From Candidatus Saccharimonadota bacterium (GTDB lineage Bacteria > Patescibacteriota > Saccharimonadia > Saccharimonadales > Saccharimonadaceae): a DNA stretch of 64,000 bases. The position numbers and the translations under genes are program-made. A model generated the notes under the pieces. That model had not been told where the DNA came from, did no database searches, and saw nothing but the letters and a program-made list of their open reading frames with translations. Position 1 is the stretch's first letter; each line of letters opens with the position of its first letter. The stretch covers positions 62,001 to 126,000 of the forward strand of contig CAJPIO010000003.1 in NCBI GenBank assembly GCA_905365145.1. The letters are read 5' to 3'. Positions 42,225 through 50,245 of this stretch are shown in pieces.

Positions 42225-42389
42225 TTAATCTTCCGTGCCGTCAAAATCTGGCTGGCGATACACCGATACTGGCGTAATATTACGAGCATGATCCGATTGC
42301 AGCACCGCTCGCAACATCGCTGTATCGTCGCTGCTCTCGTTGTAAGTTGGCTCGAAATCTTCTACTTTTTGTTTTTCTTCTTCTGCCAT
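42225..42389 (-). CDS. Small acidic protein, 54 aa
   Basis: A complete short gene between pyrG and argS. The product begins MAEEEKQKVEDFEP, is acidic and Tyr/Asp-rich at the end, and has no membrane segment. It is not recognised. Its reality is supported by the best promoter in the window (TTGACA-17-TAATAT at 42424-42396), placed exactly 6 nt before the ATG. Confidence 0.65.
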   Translation of the reverse strand: MAEEEKQKVEDFEPTYNESSDDTAMLRAVLQSDHARNITPVSVYRQPDFDGTED

Positions 42390-42395
42390 ATTCTC

Positions 42396-42424
42396 ATATT
42401 AGCATAAGTAGTATAATTTGTCAA
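42396..42424 (-). promoter_or_regulatory. Promoter of the 54-aa gene, leaderless
   Basis: TTGACA (42424-42419), 17-nt spacer, TAATAT (42401-42396), then 6 nt to the ATG. The -35 box contains the pyrG stop. Confidence 0.85.
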
Positions 42425-44019
42425 GAGACAGCCGCTCTAATCAGTCCAGCAAACAGCGGATGCGGCCGCATTGGCCGTGAGCGAAACTCGGGGTGCGCTT
42501 GCGTTGCGACAAAATAGCGGCAATTTGGCGCCTCGACAAATTCGACTAGCCGCCCGTCTGGCGACAAGCCCGACACCGTCACGCCGCCACGGGCAATCTC
42601 ATCTAGAAATTGCTGGTTTACCTCATATCGGTGGCGGTGGCGCTCCTCGGTGTGATCCGACTGATATACCTTAGAAGCGAGCGACCCTGGCGTGAATACT
42701 GCCGGATAATTGCCCAGCCGCAACGTACCGCCAGTCGATTCTTTGCCCTCTTGGCCAGGCATAATATACACCACATCATGCGTCGTAGCATCGTCAAACT
42801 CCGTGCTGTTAGCATCGTCAAGCCCAGCTCGCCGCGCCGCGGCAATTACCGCTGTCTGCAAGCCTAAGCAAATCCCCAAATACGGCACATCGCGCTCAAG
42901 CGCATACTGCGCTGCCGCAATCTTGCCCTCAATCCCGCGTGGGCCAAAGCCGCCTGGCACCAGCAGAGCATCAACCGTCTCGAAATCGCGCTCGGTAACT
43001 GTTTCGGCATTGAGCCACTTGATATGCAGACCAACATTTTCGTGCCAAGCCGCACTCTTGAGCGCCTCGGTCACCGATAGATAAGTATCCTTGTTTTCCA
43101 TATATTTAGCGACTAAACCGACAGTCACGATATCGGTTGGCTTTTTGCTTTGCAATTGAGTTAACGCTTGCCATTTCGCGAGATTCGGCTGAGTAAAATT
43201 ACCAGTGAACTTATCGAGAATGGTCATCAGCGGGCTAGCGGCTATCCGCTCGGGAATCATAAATACGGTATCGAGATTTGGCAGCATCAGCACTCCCGGC
43301 AAGTCAACGCCGCCGTACAAAGCAATTTTTTGAGCAACCGACTCAGGCGCCGGCTCGTCGCTGCGGACAACCACAATCTCTGGCACAATACCGAAACCGC
43401 GTAAATCATTTAAGGCATTTTGCGCCGGCTTACTCTTGAACTCCTTACTGGTATCAATAAACGGCACATAAACCACGTGCGCATACAAACAACGTTCCTT
43501 ACCAATTTTGTGGGCAAATTCGCGAATCGCCTCGATAAAGCTCAGCCCCTCGTAGTCGCCGACTGTACCGCCAATTTCCACGATGTGCACATCGCTACCC
43601 TCGCCAGCCGCAATAATTGACTCTTGAATGGCATGCGTTAGGTGCGGGATTAGTTGGACAGTTTTGCCGTGAAACTTACCGGCACGTTCATCGGCAATCA
43701 GCTCTGATAATAAGCGTCCCGCTAGCGTGGCATTTTTTTGCGTCAATTCAATATCTAGAAACCGCTCGTAATGGCCGAGGTCAAGGTCGGTTTCAGCACC
43801 ATCGCGCGTCACGAAGCATTCGCCGTGCTCTGCCGGATTAAGCAAACCCGCATCCACATTGAGATACGGGTCGCATTTCTGAATTGAGACTTTGATACCT
43901 TTGGCCTGGAGAACCGCGCCGATGCTCGCAGCGGTAATTCCCTTACCTACCCCCGAGAGAACGCCGCCAGTTACAAAGATATATTTTGTCTGTTTGCCCA
44001 TGTATGATTGCTCTTTCAT
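42421..44019 (-). CDS. pyrG: CTP synthase
   Basis: Makes CTP from UTP and glutamine. The 532 residues comprise the amidoligase domain (FVTGGVLSGVGKG, CDPYLNVD) and a class I glutaminase domain with the nucleophile in GICLGLQ and the His-Pro-Glu at the end (AHPEF). The ATG at 44019 lies 8 nt below TATAAT; an ATG at 44001 would give the more usual N-terminus. A palindrome at 44051-44066 lies upstream of the -10 box. Confidence 0.96.
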   Translation of the reverse strand: MKEQSYMGKQTKYIFVTGGVLSGVGKGITAASIGAVLQAKGIKVSIQKCDPYLNVDAGLLNPAEHGECFVTRDGAETDLDLGHYERFLDIELTQKNATLAGRLLSELIADERAGKFHGKTVQLIPHLTHAIQESIIAAGEGSDVHIVEIGGTVGDYEGLSFIEAIREFAHKIGKERCLYAHVVYVPFIDTSKEFKSKPAQNALNDLRGFGIVPEIVVVRSDEPAPESVAQKIALYGGVDLPGVLMLPNLDTVFMIPERIAASPLMTILDKFTGNFTQPNLAKWQALTQLQSKKPTDIVTVGLVAKYMENKDTYLSVTEALKSAAWHENVGLHIKWLNAETVTERDFETVDALLVPGGFGPRGIEGKIAAAQYALERDVPYLGICLGLQTAVIAAARRAGLDDANSTEFDDATTHDVVYIMPGQEGKESTGGTLRLGNYPAVFTPGSLASKVYQSDHTEERHRHRYEVNQQFLDEIARGGVTVSGLSPDGRLVEFVEAPNCRYFVATQAHPEFRSRPMRPHPLFAGLIRAAVS

Positions 44020-44050
44020 GAGCCCTTATTATAGCATAACCGCTTAGAGT

Positions 44051-44066
44051 ACGCTATATGTAGCGT
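44051..44066. promoter_or_regulatory. Palindrome upstream of pyrG, resembles the nrdA motif
   Basis: ACGCTA-TATG-TAGCGT, 6-bp perfect arms. Half sites match those of the nrdA palindrome (47851-47868) and recall the 16-bp NrdR box. Function inferred. Confidence 0.4.
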
Positions 44067-44068
44067 GT

Positions 44069-44242
44069 CTATTGGCAGCCCTCGCACATAGTTAGTGTTG
44101 CCGGATCAATTGGCGCTGATGGCAGGCCGTCAGCTTCAGCTTTTTGATCAGCCTCAGCTTGCGCTTTGGCTATCTCGCGTTCAATGGCCTCGAGTTTTTC
44201 CTCGAGCGTCATGTCGTCGTTAATTATCGCTGATGGATTCAT
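44069..44242 (-). CDS. Detached redox tail of ribonucleotide reductase (57 aa, C-terminal CEGCQ)
   Basis: A short gene 63 nt after nrdB with a strong AAGGGGG site 6 nt before its ATG. Residues 11-38 form a charged helix, residues 39-51 a Pro/Ala linker, and the end reads Thr-Met-Cys53-Glu-Gly-Cys56-Gln. Many class I NrdA proteins end in just such a Cys-x-x-Cys-Gln tail, which reduces the active-site disulfide and is itself reduced by thioredoxin. NrdA in this operon has no C-terminal Cys. The simplest reading is that the tail has become a separate subunit acting in trans. This is inference from position and motif. Confidence 0.7.
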   Translation of the reverse strand: MNPSAIINDDMTLEEKLEAIEREIAKAQAEADQKAEADGLPSAPIDPATLTMCEGCQ

Positions 44243-44305
44243 TATTTCCCCCTTTGCTTATATTAATTATAGGCTAATAAGCCGCTTATTCAATTACTAA
44301 AACTG

Positions 44306-45304
44306 CTACTTTACGGTGTTGACTTCATAATTCGTATTGGTGCTTTCAAAGAAATTGACCAATTCAAGCGTATCGTTGGCCGCTGCCATCCACTTGGCTG
44401 GATTAGCTACATTGTATTCTTTCTCGAAGCCTAATTCTTCTAGGCGGCGGTCAGTCATGAACTTGACATACTGGTTCACGTAATCCGCGTTCAAGCCCAA
44501 GATACCCTTTGGCAGCATGTCTTTGTTGTAAGCCTCCTCAAGCGCTACCGCCTGCAAAATCAGATCGCGAATCTCGTCGGCGAATTCTTGCGTCTGCAAA
44601 TCTGGATTCTCGTCAAGAATTGTCAACAGCAGGTTAATACCGAAAGTTAAATGCAGATTTTCATCCTTGGTAATCCAATCTAGCAAACTACCGACATTAC
44701 GCAGCAAATTGCGCCGACGGAAACTCATACCAACCATAAAACCGCTATAAAACCAAATACCTTCGAGTACAATATTATAAGCTACCAGATTGCGCACGAA
44801 ATCTTTTTTGCCTTCGGTAGTGGTAACATCTAATTTGTCATTCAGCATACGGCCAACATATTTCGTCTGAAAATCTGATTTGTCTTTCAAGCTCTTTTTG
44901 CCATAGCCGGCTGCGTAAATTTCTTGGCGGTCAAACGGAAACGTTTCAATAATGTATTCAAAGGTCATAAAGTGGTTAGCTTCTTCCCACATCTGTTTCG
45001 ATAGATACAAGTGCGCCTCGGCGGCATTGACGTACGGATAAATACCAAAAGCTAACGACTTATTAATAAGTAATTCGTTTGGGTTTAAGTAACTAATCAC
45101 CGTTTTCAGAGCATGTTTTTCGTCGTCGGTCAGCTTCTCGAACGCCGCCAAATCTTGCACTAGTTGTACTTCATTCGGGAACCAAGTGTTAGCAACTGCC
45201 TGATTATACAAATCCATCGCCCATTGGTAGCGTACTGGCTTGAGTTGCAAGCCGTCGCGCAGGCCCGATCCCAAAATACCTTGCGGTTGTGTTGTTTGCG
45301 TCAT
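44306..45304 (-). CDS. nrdB: Ribonucleotide reductase small subunit, class Ic-type
   Basis: Provides the radical-generating metal site for NrdA. The 332-residue ferritin-like protein has ligands Glu77, Glu108-x2-His111, Glu181 and Glu215-x2-His218. The residue four after His111, normally the radical Tyr, is Phe115, and the first ligand is Glu rather than Asp. Both features match the Mn/Fe class Ic enzyme of Chlamydia trachomatis. The C-terminal tail ends NTNYEVNTVK, with a Tyr for radical transfer. It lies 32 nt after nrdA and is followed by the CEGCQ gene. Confidence 0.95.
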   Translation of the reverse strand: MTQTTQPQGILGSGLRDGLQLKPVRYQWAMDLYNQAVANTWFPNEVQLVQDLAAFEKLTDDEKHALKTVISYLNPNELLINKSLAFGIYPYVNAAEAHLYLSKQMWEEANHFMTFEYIIETFPFDRQEIYAAGYGKKSLKDKSDFQTKYVGRMLNDKLDVTTTEGKKDFVRNLVAYNIVLEGIWFYSGFMVGMSFRRRNLLRNVGSLLDWITKDENLHLTFGINLLLTILDENPDLQTQEFADEIRDLILQAVALEEAYNKDMLPKGILGLNADYVNQYVKFMTDRRLEELGFEKEYNVANPAKWMAAANDTLELVNFFESTNTNYEVNTVK

Positions 45305-45336
45305 ATTTCCTCCTTATTATTGTGATTTTAGCAACA

Positions 45337-47745
45337 TTATGATTGTTTGCGGCGGGCAAAGCCGAAACCGCTCACCCTTTTCGCGCTGTCGGTACGAACT
45401 TTCTGTACTGATTGCGACGTGACGGTGGTTTGCTCGGATTGATGGCGCGGCTTGACATGCAGATAATATGTCGTTTTCAAACCGCGGCGCCACGCTTCTG
45501 AATAGATTTCGATATATTCATCAATATCGCGCGACTCCAGGTACATATTGCGGCTAATTGCTTGGTCGACCCATTTTTGCGCTCGCGCCGCCACCTCGAT
45601 AAAGGCATACGGGCTCAACTGAAAACTAGTTTTGTAGACGTCGCGGACTGCCTGCGGAATTTGCTCGAAACCTTGGATATCGCCCTGATTCGCCAGCAAG
45701 TCGTCTTTGAGCGATTCCCACAGATTAAGTTGTTTGAGTTTACGTACTAAATTAGCATTAACCTCTAGGAATTTGCCGTTGAGCGTACTACGGCTAAAGA
45801 TTTGGCTAAATTGCGGGTCAAGTCCTGGTGTCGTGCCTGCCACATGCGAAATATTAGCTGTCGGTGCGATCGCCATCAAGGTCGCGTTACGCATACCTTT
45901 TTTGACTTTTTGGCGCAGCGCTTCCCAATCCAAGCGCGATTTACTATCAATTTTTACCTTAACGCCGCGCTCTGTTGTAAGTTTATCAACGGTATCGATA
46001 GGCAGTAAGCCCTTGCTCCAGCCGCTGCCAGCAAAGTTCGGATAGCTGCCGCGCTCAGCTGCGAGATTAGCCGATTCATCAATGGCATGGTAGCTGATAA
46101 ACTCAGTTAGCTGGTCAACCAGATCGTAGGCAGCCTCGCTTTCGTAACTAATCTCTAGCTTCTCCAAAACATCCGATAACCCCATATAGCCGAGCCCGAG
46201 CGCCCGATTCTGCTCATTACTATGCATAGCTTCGGTAACTGGCGTGTTCGTGATATCAATCAAGTTATCCAACTGGCGCGTGGCAGAGCGTACTGATACT
46301 GCCAAACGATCCCAATCCCAAGTCTTATCAGCATTGAGAAAAGCCGACAAATTCATACTAACCAGATTACAGGTCGCGATATTATTTTCGTCCTCGGGCA
46401 AAGTTATTTCGGTACACAAATTACTGAGGTGAATCGTCCCGGTATTGTTGTTTAGCGCCCGCAAATTGATGGCATCCTTCCAGGTTAACCAAGGGTGTCC
46501 AGTCGCTTGCAGACTACTGAGAATCTGGCGGAATTGTTGGCGGGCTGGCACGACTTCGAAGCGGTTAATTTTACCAGCTTCTGCTAGTTTGATGTATTCC
46601 TGGTAGCGGCGGCTAAATGCTTCGCCGTATAGTTCGTTTAAGTCGCTAACTTCAGCTGTATCAAACAAATACCAATCCTGCCCGCCTTGGACGCGCTTCA
46701 TAAACTCATCCGAAATAAACACCGCCGTATCTAGAAATCGCGTCCGCAAGTACGGATCGCCCGAGTTCTGGCGCAAATCGAGGAATTGCGAAAAATTAAG
46801 GTGCCAATTCTCCATATATGCTGCCGCCGCACCCGCTTTCTTGCCCTTGCGCGACACCGCAAACAGCGCCGTATCAATCATTTTCATAAATGGAATCGGA
46901 CCAGTTGACTCGGTATTGGTGGTTTTAACAGGACTGCCGGCGGCGCGCAGCTTATTCATACTAATGCCGATACCGCCAGTACCTTTAGCGATGAACATGG
47001 TATCGCGAATACTTTTGGCTATCGAAGCCATATCGTCTTGAACCTCCATGACAAAACAGTTGCTTAGCTGCGGAAACGAACCGCCAGCGTTAACCCGCGT
47101 GCTGCCGCCCGGACTGTATTCCAGATTAGCCATGTGGCGGTAAAATTTTATCGCCGCCTCGGTCGGATTGACTTCGTTAAAACTCAAACCCATAGCAATA
47201 CGCATGTTAGTGAATTGCGGCACCTCGATCGGATCGCCGCTTTGGCGCCGCAGCGCGTAACGATTGCGGTTGGTCACTACGCCGAGATACTTGCTAAGTG
47301 AATCCTTGCTCGGATCAAGCGCCGCCGCCAGCTTTTTGAGGTTAAATAGCTGCGAATCAGCCATTCGCTTATCTAGTAGACCCTCTTTAGCGGCTTGGTG
47401 AATATAGATAGGGAACTTTTGCGCGTGTAGCTTTTTAAGCTCGATTTCGTCAGTATAATCGCCGAGTACTTGCTGGTAGATAGTTCGCAGCAGTAACCGT
47501 GCCGCAATCGTATCGAAATCCGGGTCGTCTTTGACATTTTGAATTGCTGTCTGAATAAGCGCTTCATCAAGCTGCTCGGTAGTAATGCCATCAAACAGCG
47601 TCAACTGCAATTCGGCCGCTATTTGCGCTACTTTCGCAATTTGGCCTGGCAAGCCTTCGCTAGCTGCCAGCAGAGTTAAATTAATTTTGTTAGCGTCAAA
47701 CGGCTGCTGGCTGCCGTCGCGCTTCACAACTGTAATATCTGCCAT
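45337..47745 (-). CDS. nrdA: Ribonucleotide reductase large subunit without C-terminal cysteines
   Basis: Reduces ribonucleoside diphosphates. In 802 residues there are an ATP-cone (VVKRDGSQQPFDANKI), the active-site Cys in LSNCFV, the N-x-C-x-E motif in NLCTEI, the partner Cys in ATCNLVS, and the radical-transfer Tyr pair in TTYYLHVKP. The sequence then ends in about 45 basic, Ser/Gln-rich residues with no Cys at all, whereas class I enzymes normally end in a Cys pair. The ATG follows AGAAAGGA. The upstream palindrome (47851-47868) overlaps a possible promoter. Confidence 0.96.
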   Translation of the reverse strand: MADITVVKRDGSQQPFDANKINLTLLAASEGLPGQIAKVAQIAAELQLTLFDGITTEQLDEALIQTAIQNVKDDPDFDTIAARLLLRTIYQQVLGDYTDEIELKKLHAQKFPIYIHQAAKEGLLDKRMADSQLFNLKKLAAALDPSKDSLSKYLGVVTNRNRYALRRQSGDPIEVPQFTNMRIAMGLSFNEVNPTEAAIKFYRHMANLEYSPGGSTRVNAGGSFPQLSNCFVMEVQDDMASIAKSIRDTMFIAKGTGGIGISMNKLRAAGSPVKTTNTESTGPIPFMKMIDTALFAVSRKGKKAGAAAAYMENWHLNFSQFLDLRQNSGDPYLRTRFLDTAVFISDEFMKRVQGGQDWYLFDTAEVSDLNELYGEAFSRRYQEYIKLAEAGKINRFEVVPARQQFRQILSSLQATGHPWLTWKDAINLRALNNNTGTIHLSNLCTEITLPEDENNIATCNLVSMNLSAFLNADKTWDWDRLAVSVRSATRQLDNLIDITNTPVTEAMHSNEQNRALGLGYMGLSDVLEKLEISYESEAAYDLVDQLTEFISYHAIDESANLAAERGSYPNFAGSGWSKGLLPIDTVDKLTTERGVKVKIDSKSRLDWEALRQKVKKGMRNATLMAIAPTANISHVAGTTPGLDPQFSQIFSRSTLNGKFLEVNANLVRKLKQLNLWESLKDDLLANQGDIQGFEQIPQAVRDVYKTSFQLSPYAFIEVAARAQKWVDQAISRNMYLESRDIDEYIEIYSEAWRRGLKTTYYLHVKPRHQSEQTTVTSQSVQKVRTDSAKRVSGFGFARRKQS

Positions 47746-47850
47746 CGTTTCCTTTCTTATTTTTAGCTGCTATTTTTGAGTGCAAAAAACTAGCTAGACC
47801 ATCTAGGCCCGCTTTGCGCAATTTATTTGCATATTTGTCTATTTTACTAA

Positions 47851-47868
47851 ACACTATACATATAGCGT
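47851..47868. promoter_or_regulatory. NrdR-box-like palindrome upstream of nrdA
   Basis: ACACTATA-CA-TATAGCGT, 8-bp arms with one mismatch. It overlaps a minus-strand TATAGT below TTGATA (47879-47874). It is 2 bp longer than the classical NrdR box, so assignment is tentative. Confidence 0.45.
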
Positions 47869-47925
47869 CTGTATATCAAGCATAAACGCTAAATATGGAT
47901 TTTTCAAGCATTTTTGCTAGTAATT

Positions 47926-47954
47926 TTCACAACTGGTTTGGCCCATGCTATCAT
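47926..47954 (+). promoter_or_regulatory. Promoter of the ABC exporter, leaderless
   Basis: TTCACA, 17-nt spacer, TATCAT, then 7 nt to the ATG at 47962. Confidence 0.65.
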
Positions 47955-47961
47955 GGAAAAT

Positions 47962-48702
47962 ATGGAACCTATTATTTCTATTACTCATTTCAAGATGCAA
48001 TTCGGCAAAACCGAAGTCATCAAGGATCTAAGTTTCGAAGTCAAGCGCGGCGAAACATTCGGCTTTCTCGGCAGCAACGGCTCAGGCAAAACTACCACTA
48101 TTCGCGCCCTACTCGGCATTTACCAGCCAACTGCTGGCGAACTGCTAGTCGGCGGCAAACCCTATTCGGTATCAAGCGGTATCAAACTGGGTTATCTACC
48201 CGAAGAGCGCGGCCTTTACAAAAAAGAGCCGGTTATCGACATCATGACTTATTTCGGCCAGCTCAAAGGCATGAGCCGCCTCGACGCCCGGCAAAAATCG
48301 CTTGATTTTTTGAAGCGCGTTGACCTGCTCGACAAAGCCAAAACTCACCTCGATAAGCTCTCGGGTGGCCAGCAGCAAAAAGTCCAGCTCGGTATCACCG
48401 TCATCGATAACCCAGAGCTGCTAATTCTCGACGAGCCAACCAAAGGATTTGACCCAGTTAATCGCCGGCTACTGATGGAAATCATCGAAGAGCACCAGGC
48501 CAAAGGCGCTACCGTCGTCATGATTACCCACCAGATGGAAGAAGTTGAACGCCTATGCGACCGCATACTGCTGCTGAAGGATGGCGCAGCGCGTGCTTAC
48601 GGCACCGTCGCCAGCGTTCGTAAACAATTTGGCGGCAAATCGCTCGATGATATTTTTGTTCAAGTCTACAGCCGCAACAACGAGGAGAAGCAAAATGTAT
48701 AA
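47962..48702 (+). CDS. ABC transporter ATPase, NatA-like
   Basis: A 246-residue ATPase with Walker A GSNGSGKT, signature LSGGQQQKVQLG, Walker B LLILDEPTKGFDP and the switch His in MITHQME. The LxxGYLPEERGLY segment after the Q-loop is typical of NatA-type sodium or drug exporters. The start at 47962 is set by a -10 box 7 nt upstream; an in-frame ATG at 47953 is the alternative. Its stop overlaps the permease start, so the two form one exporter. Confidence 0.9.
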   Translation: MEPIISITHFKMQFGKTEVIKDLSFEVKRGETFGFLGSNGSGKTTTIRALLGIYQPTAGELLVGGKPYSVSSGIKLGYLPEERGLYKKEPVIDIMTYFGQLKGMSRLDARQKSLDFLKRVDLLDKAKTHLDKLSGGQQQKVQLGITVIDNPELLILDEPTKGFDPVNRRLLMEIIEEHQAKGATVVMITHQMEEVERLCDRILLLKDGAARAYGTVASVRKQFGGKSLDDIFVQVYSRNNEEKQNV

Positions 48703-49909
48703 TTTATCAACTGTCATTCGTTTCGAGGTCGTTCGCGCCCTCAAGAAAAAATCATTCTGGATTCTAGCAATTAGCTTTCCATTGATGTTTGCGGCAATTT
48801 TCGGGATGGTCTTTTTGTCCAATCAAGCTACCAACGACGCTGCCGAAAAGCTCAAAAACCAGTCGTTTAGCATTGCTATTACCGACGAATCAAAGATGGT
48901 CAAACCGCAGCTAATCGCCGCCTCGAAAGCCACCGAAATTAATCCCAGCGACAAGCAAAACGCTATTGACCGCGTCAAAAATGGCCAGCTTGATGCGTAC
49001 ATCTACTATCCAAAGAATCTCGACCAGCAATCAATCGAAGTTTACGGTAAAGATGTCGGTATTTTTGACAACGGCCGCTACGGCAGCCTGGCTAATAGTT
49101 TATTAGCCACCTCTGTTCGGTCAGACGTTAATCCAGCTATTCAAAAAATTATCCAAGGCAAAATCAACTCAACCAGCACTATTTACCGCGACGGCAAAAT
49201 TCACGACAGCGTCCAAGAGATGATCTTGCCGGGTATCTTTTTGATCCTCTTTTATTTCCTAATCACTTTCTTTGGCAATCAAATGCTGACCAGCACCACC
49301 GAAGAAAAAGAAAATCGCGTTATCGAAATGATTCTCACTACTATCGAAGCGCGCACCTTAATCGTCGGCAAAATTATCTCGCTAATAATTCTGGCAATAG
49401 TTCAAGGTTTGCTGGTGGTCTTGCCGGTGCTTATTGGCTACTTGTTTTTCCACGACCAGCTCAAGCTACCATCAGTTGACCTCAGCAGCTTGCCAATCGA
49501 CCCGCTGCGTATCGGCATCGGCTTTCTAGCCTTTGCTAGCAGCTTCATGATGTTTACCGGCCTGCTAGTAGCTATCGGCGCCGCTGTGCCGACCGCCAAA
49601 GAAGCTGGCAGCTTTTTCGGCGTAGTAATGATTTTGCTGTTCGGCCCGCTTTATGCCGTTTCAATGTTCATATCAATGCCAGACGCGCCGCTAGTAAAAT
49701 TCTTGTCGCTCTTCCCGCTGACATCGCCAATCCCGCTGATGCTGCGCAATGCCGCCGGCAACCTGGGAATCGGCGAAGCAGTAATCGGTATCGCCCTACT
49801 GGCCGTTTCTGCCACCATCATCATTGCCATCGCCGTACGCATCTTCCGCTTTGGCGCGCTCGAATACAACCGCAAACTCAGCGCCAAAGAAATCTTCGCC
49901 CGCAAGTAA
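48695..49909 (+). CDS. ABC-2 transporter permease, NatB-like
   Basis: A 404-residue permease with one helix near residue 25, a large extracytoplasmic domain (about 45-175) and five or six C-terminal helices. The family pattern TSTTEEKENRVIEMILTT precedes the helices, as in NatB and YhaP. The ATG at 48695 follows GAGGAG and overlaps the ATPase stop. Substrate unknown; sodium, a peptide or a drug are possible. Confidence 0.88.
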   Translation: MYNLSTVIRFEVVRALKKKSFWILAISFPLMFAAIFGMVFLSNQATNDAAEKLKNQSFSIAITDESKMVKPQLIAASKATEINPSDKQNAIDRVKNGQLDAYIYYPKNLDQQSIEVYGKDVGIFDNGRYGSLANSLLATSVRSDVNPAIQKIIQGKINSTSTIYRDGKIHDSVQEMILPGIFLILFYFLITFFGNQMLTSTTEEKENRVIEMILTTIEARTLIVGKIISLIILAIVQGLLVVLPVLIGYLFFHDQLKLPSVDLSSLPIDPLRIGIGFLAFASSFMMFTGLLVAIGAAVPTAKEAGSFFGVVMILLFGPLYAVSMFISMPDAPLVKFLSLFPLTSPIPLMLRNAAGNLGIGEAVIGIALLAVSATIIIAIAVRIFRFGALEYNRKLSAKEIFARK

Positions 49910-50028
49910 TGCTCGCCGCTTATTGAGCAGACCATTGCCAAAATTCTCTTAACTTTGCAATAACGTATAATCGGTCAATCTAGAAATTCTTGCCAAGAGT
50001 ATAATCAGTCCATAAATTCGTGCTATTT

Positions 50029-50118
<90 letters not shown>

Positions 50119-50245
50119 TTGCATAGGTAATTATACCCTACGCTGCTCATTTTTGCTAATATGTTAAAAATATGTAAACTACATACATATACTTTACATA
50201 TTTTTTACATTATGCTACCATTATGATGTCAAGTATATACATATT

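Noticed and set aside
43230..43250. AGCGGCTATCCGCT in pyrG as another copy of the 27-bp repeat
   Set aside because: Only nine bases match the repeat core and the rest is a local palindrome within conserved codons.
50150..50245. CRISPR-like or iteron-like repeats (TTTACAT, ACATAC) upstream of the Fic gene
   Set aside because: The units are short, irregular and AT-rich, without spacers of constant length; they look like promoter-proximal AT-rich DNA.
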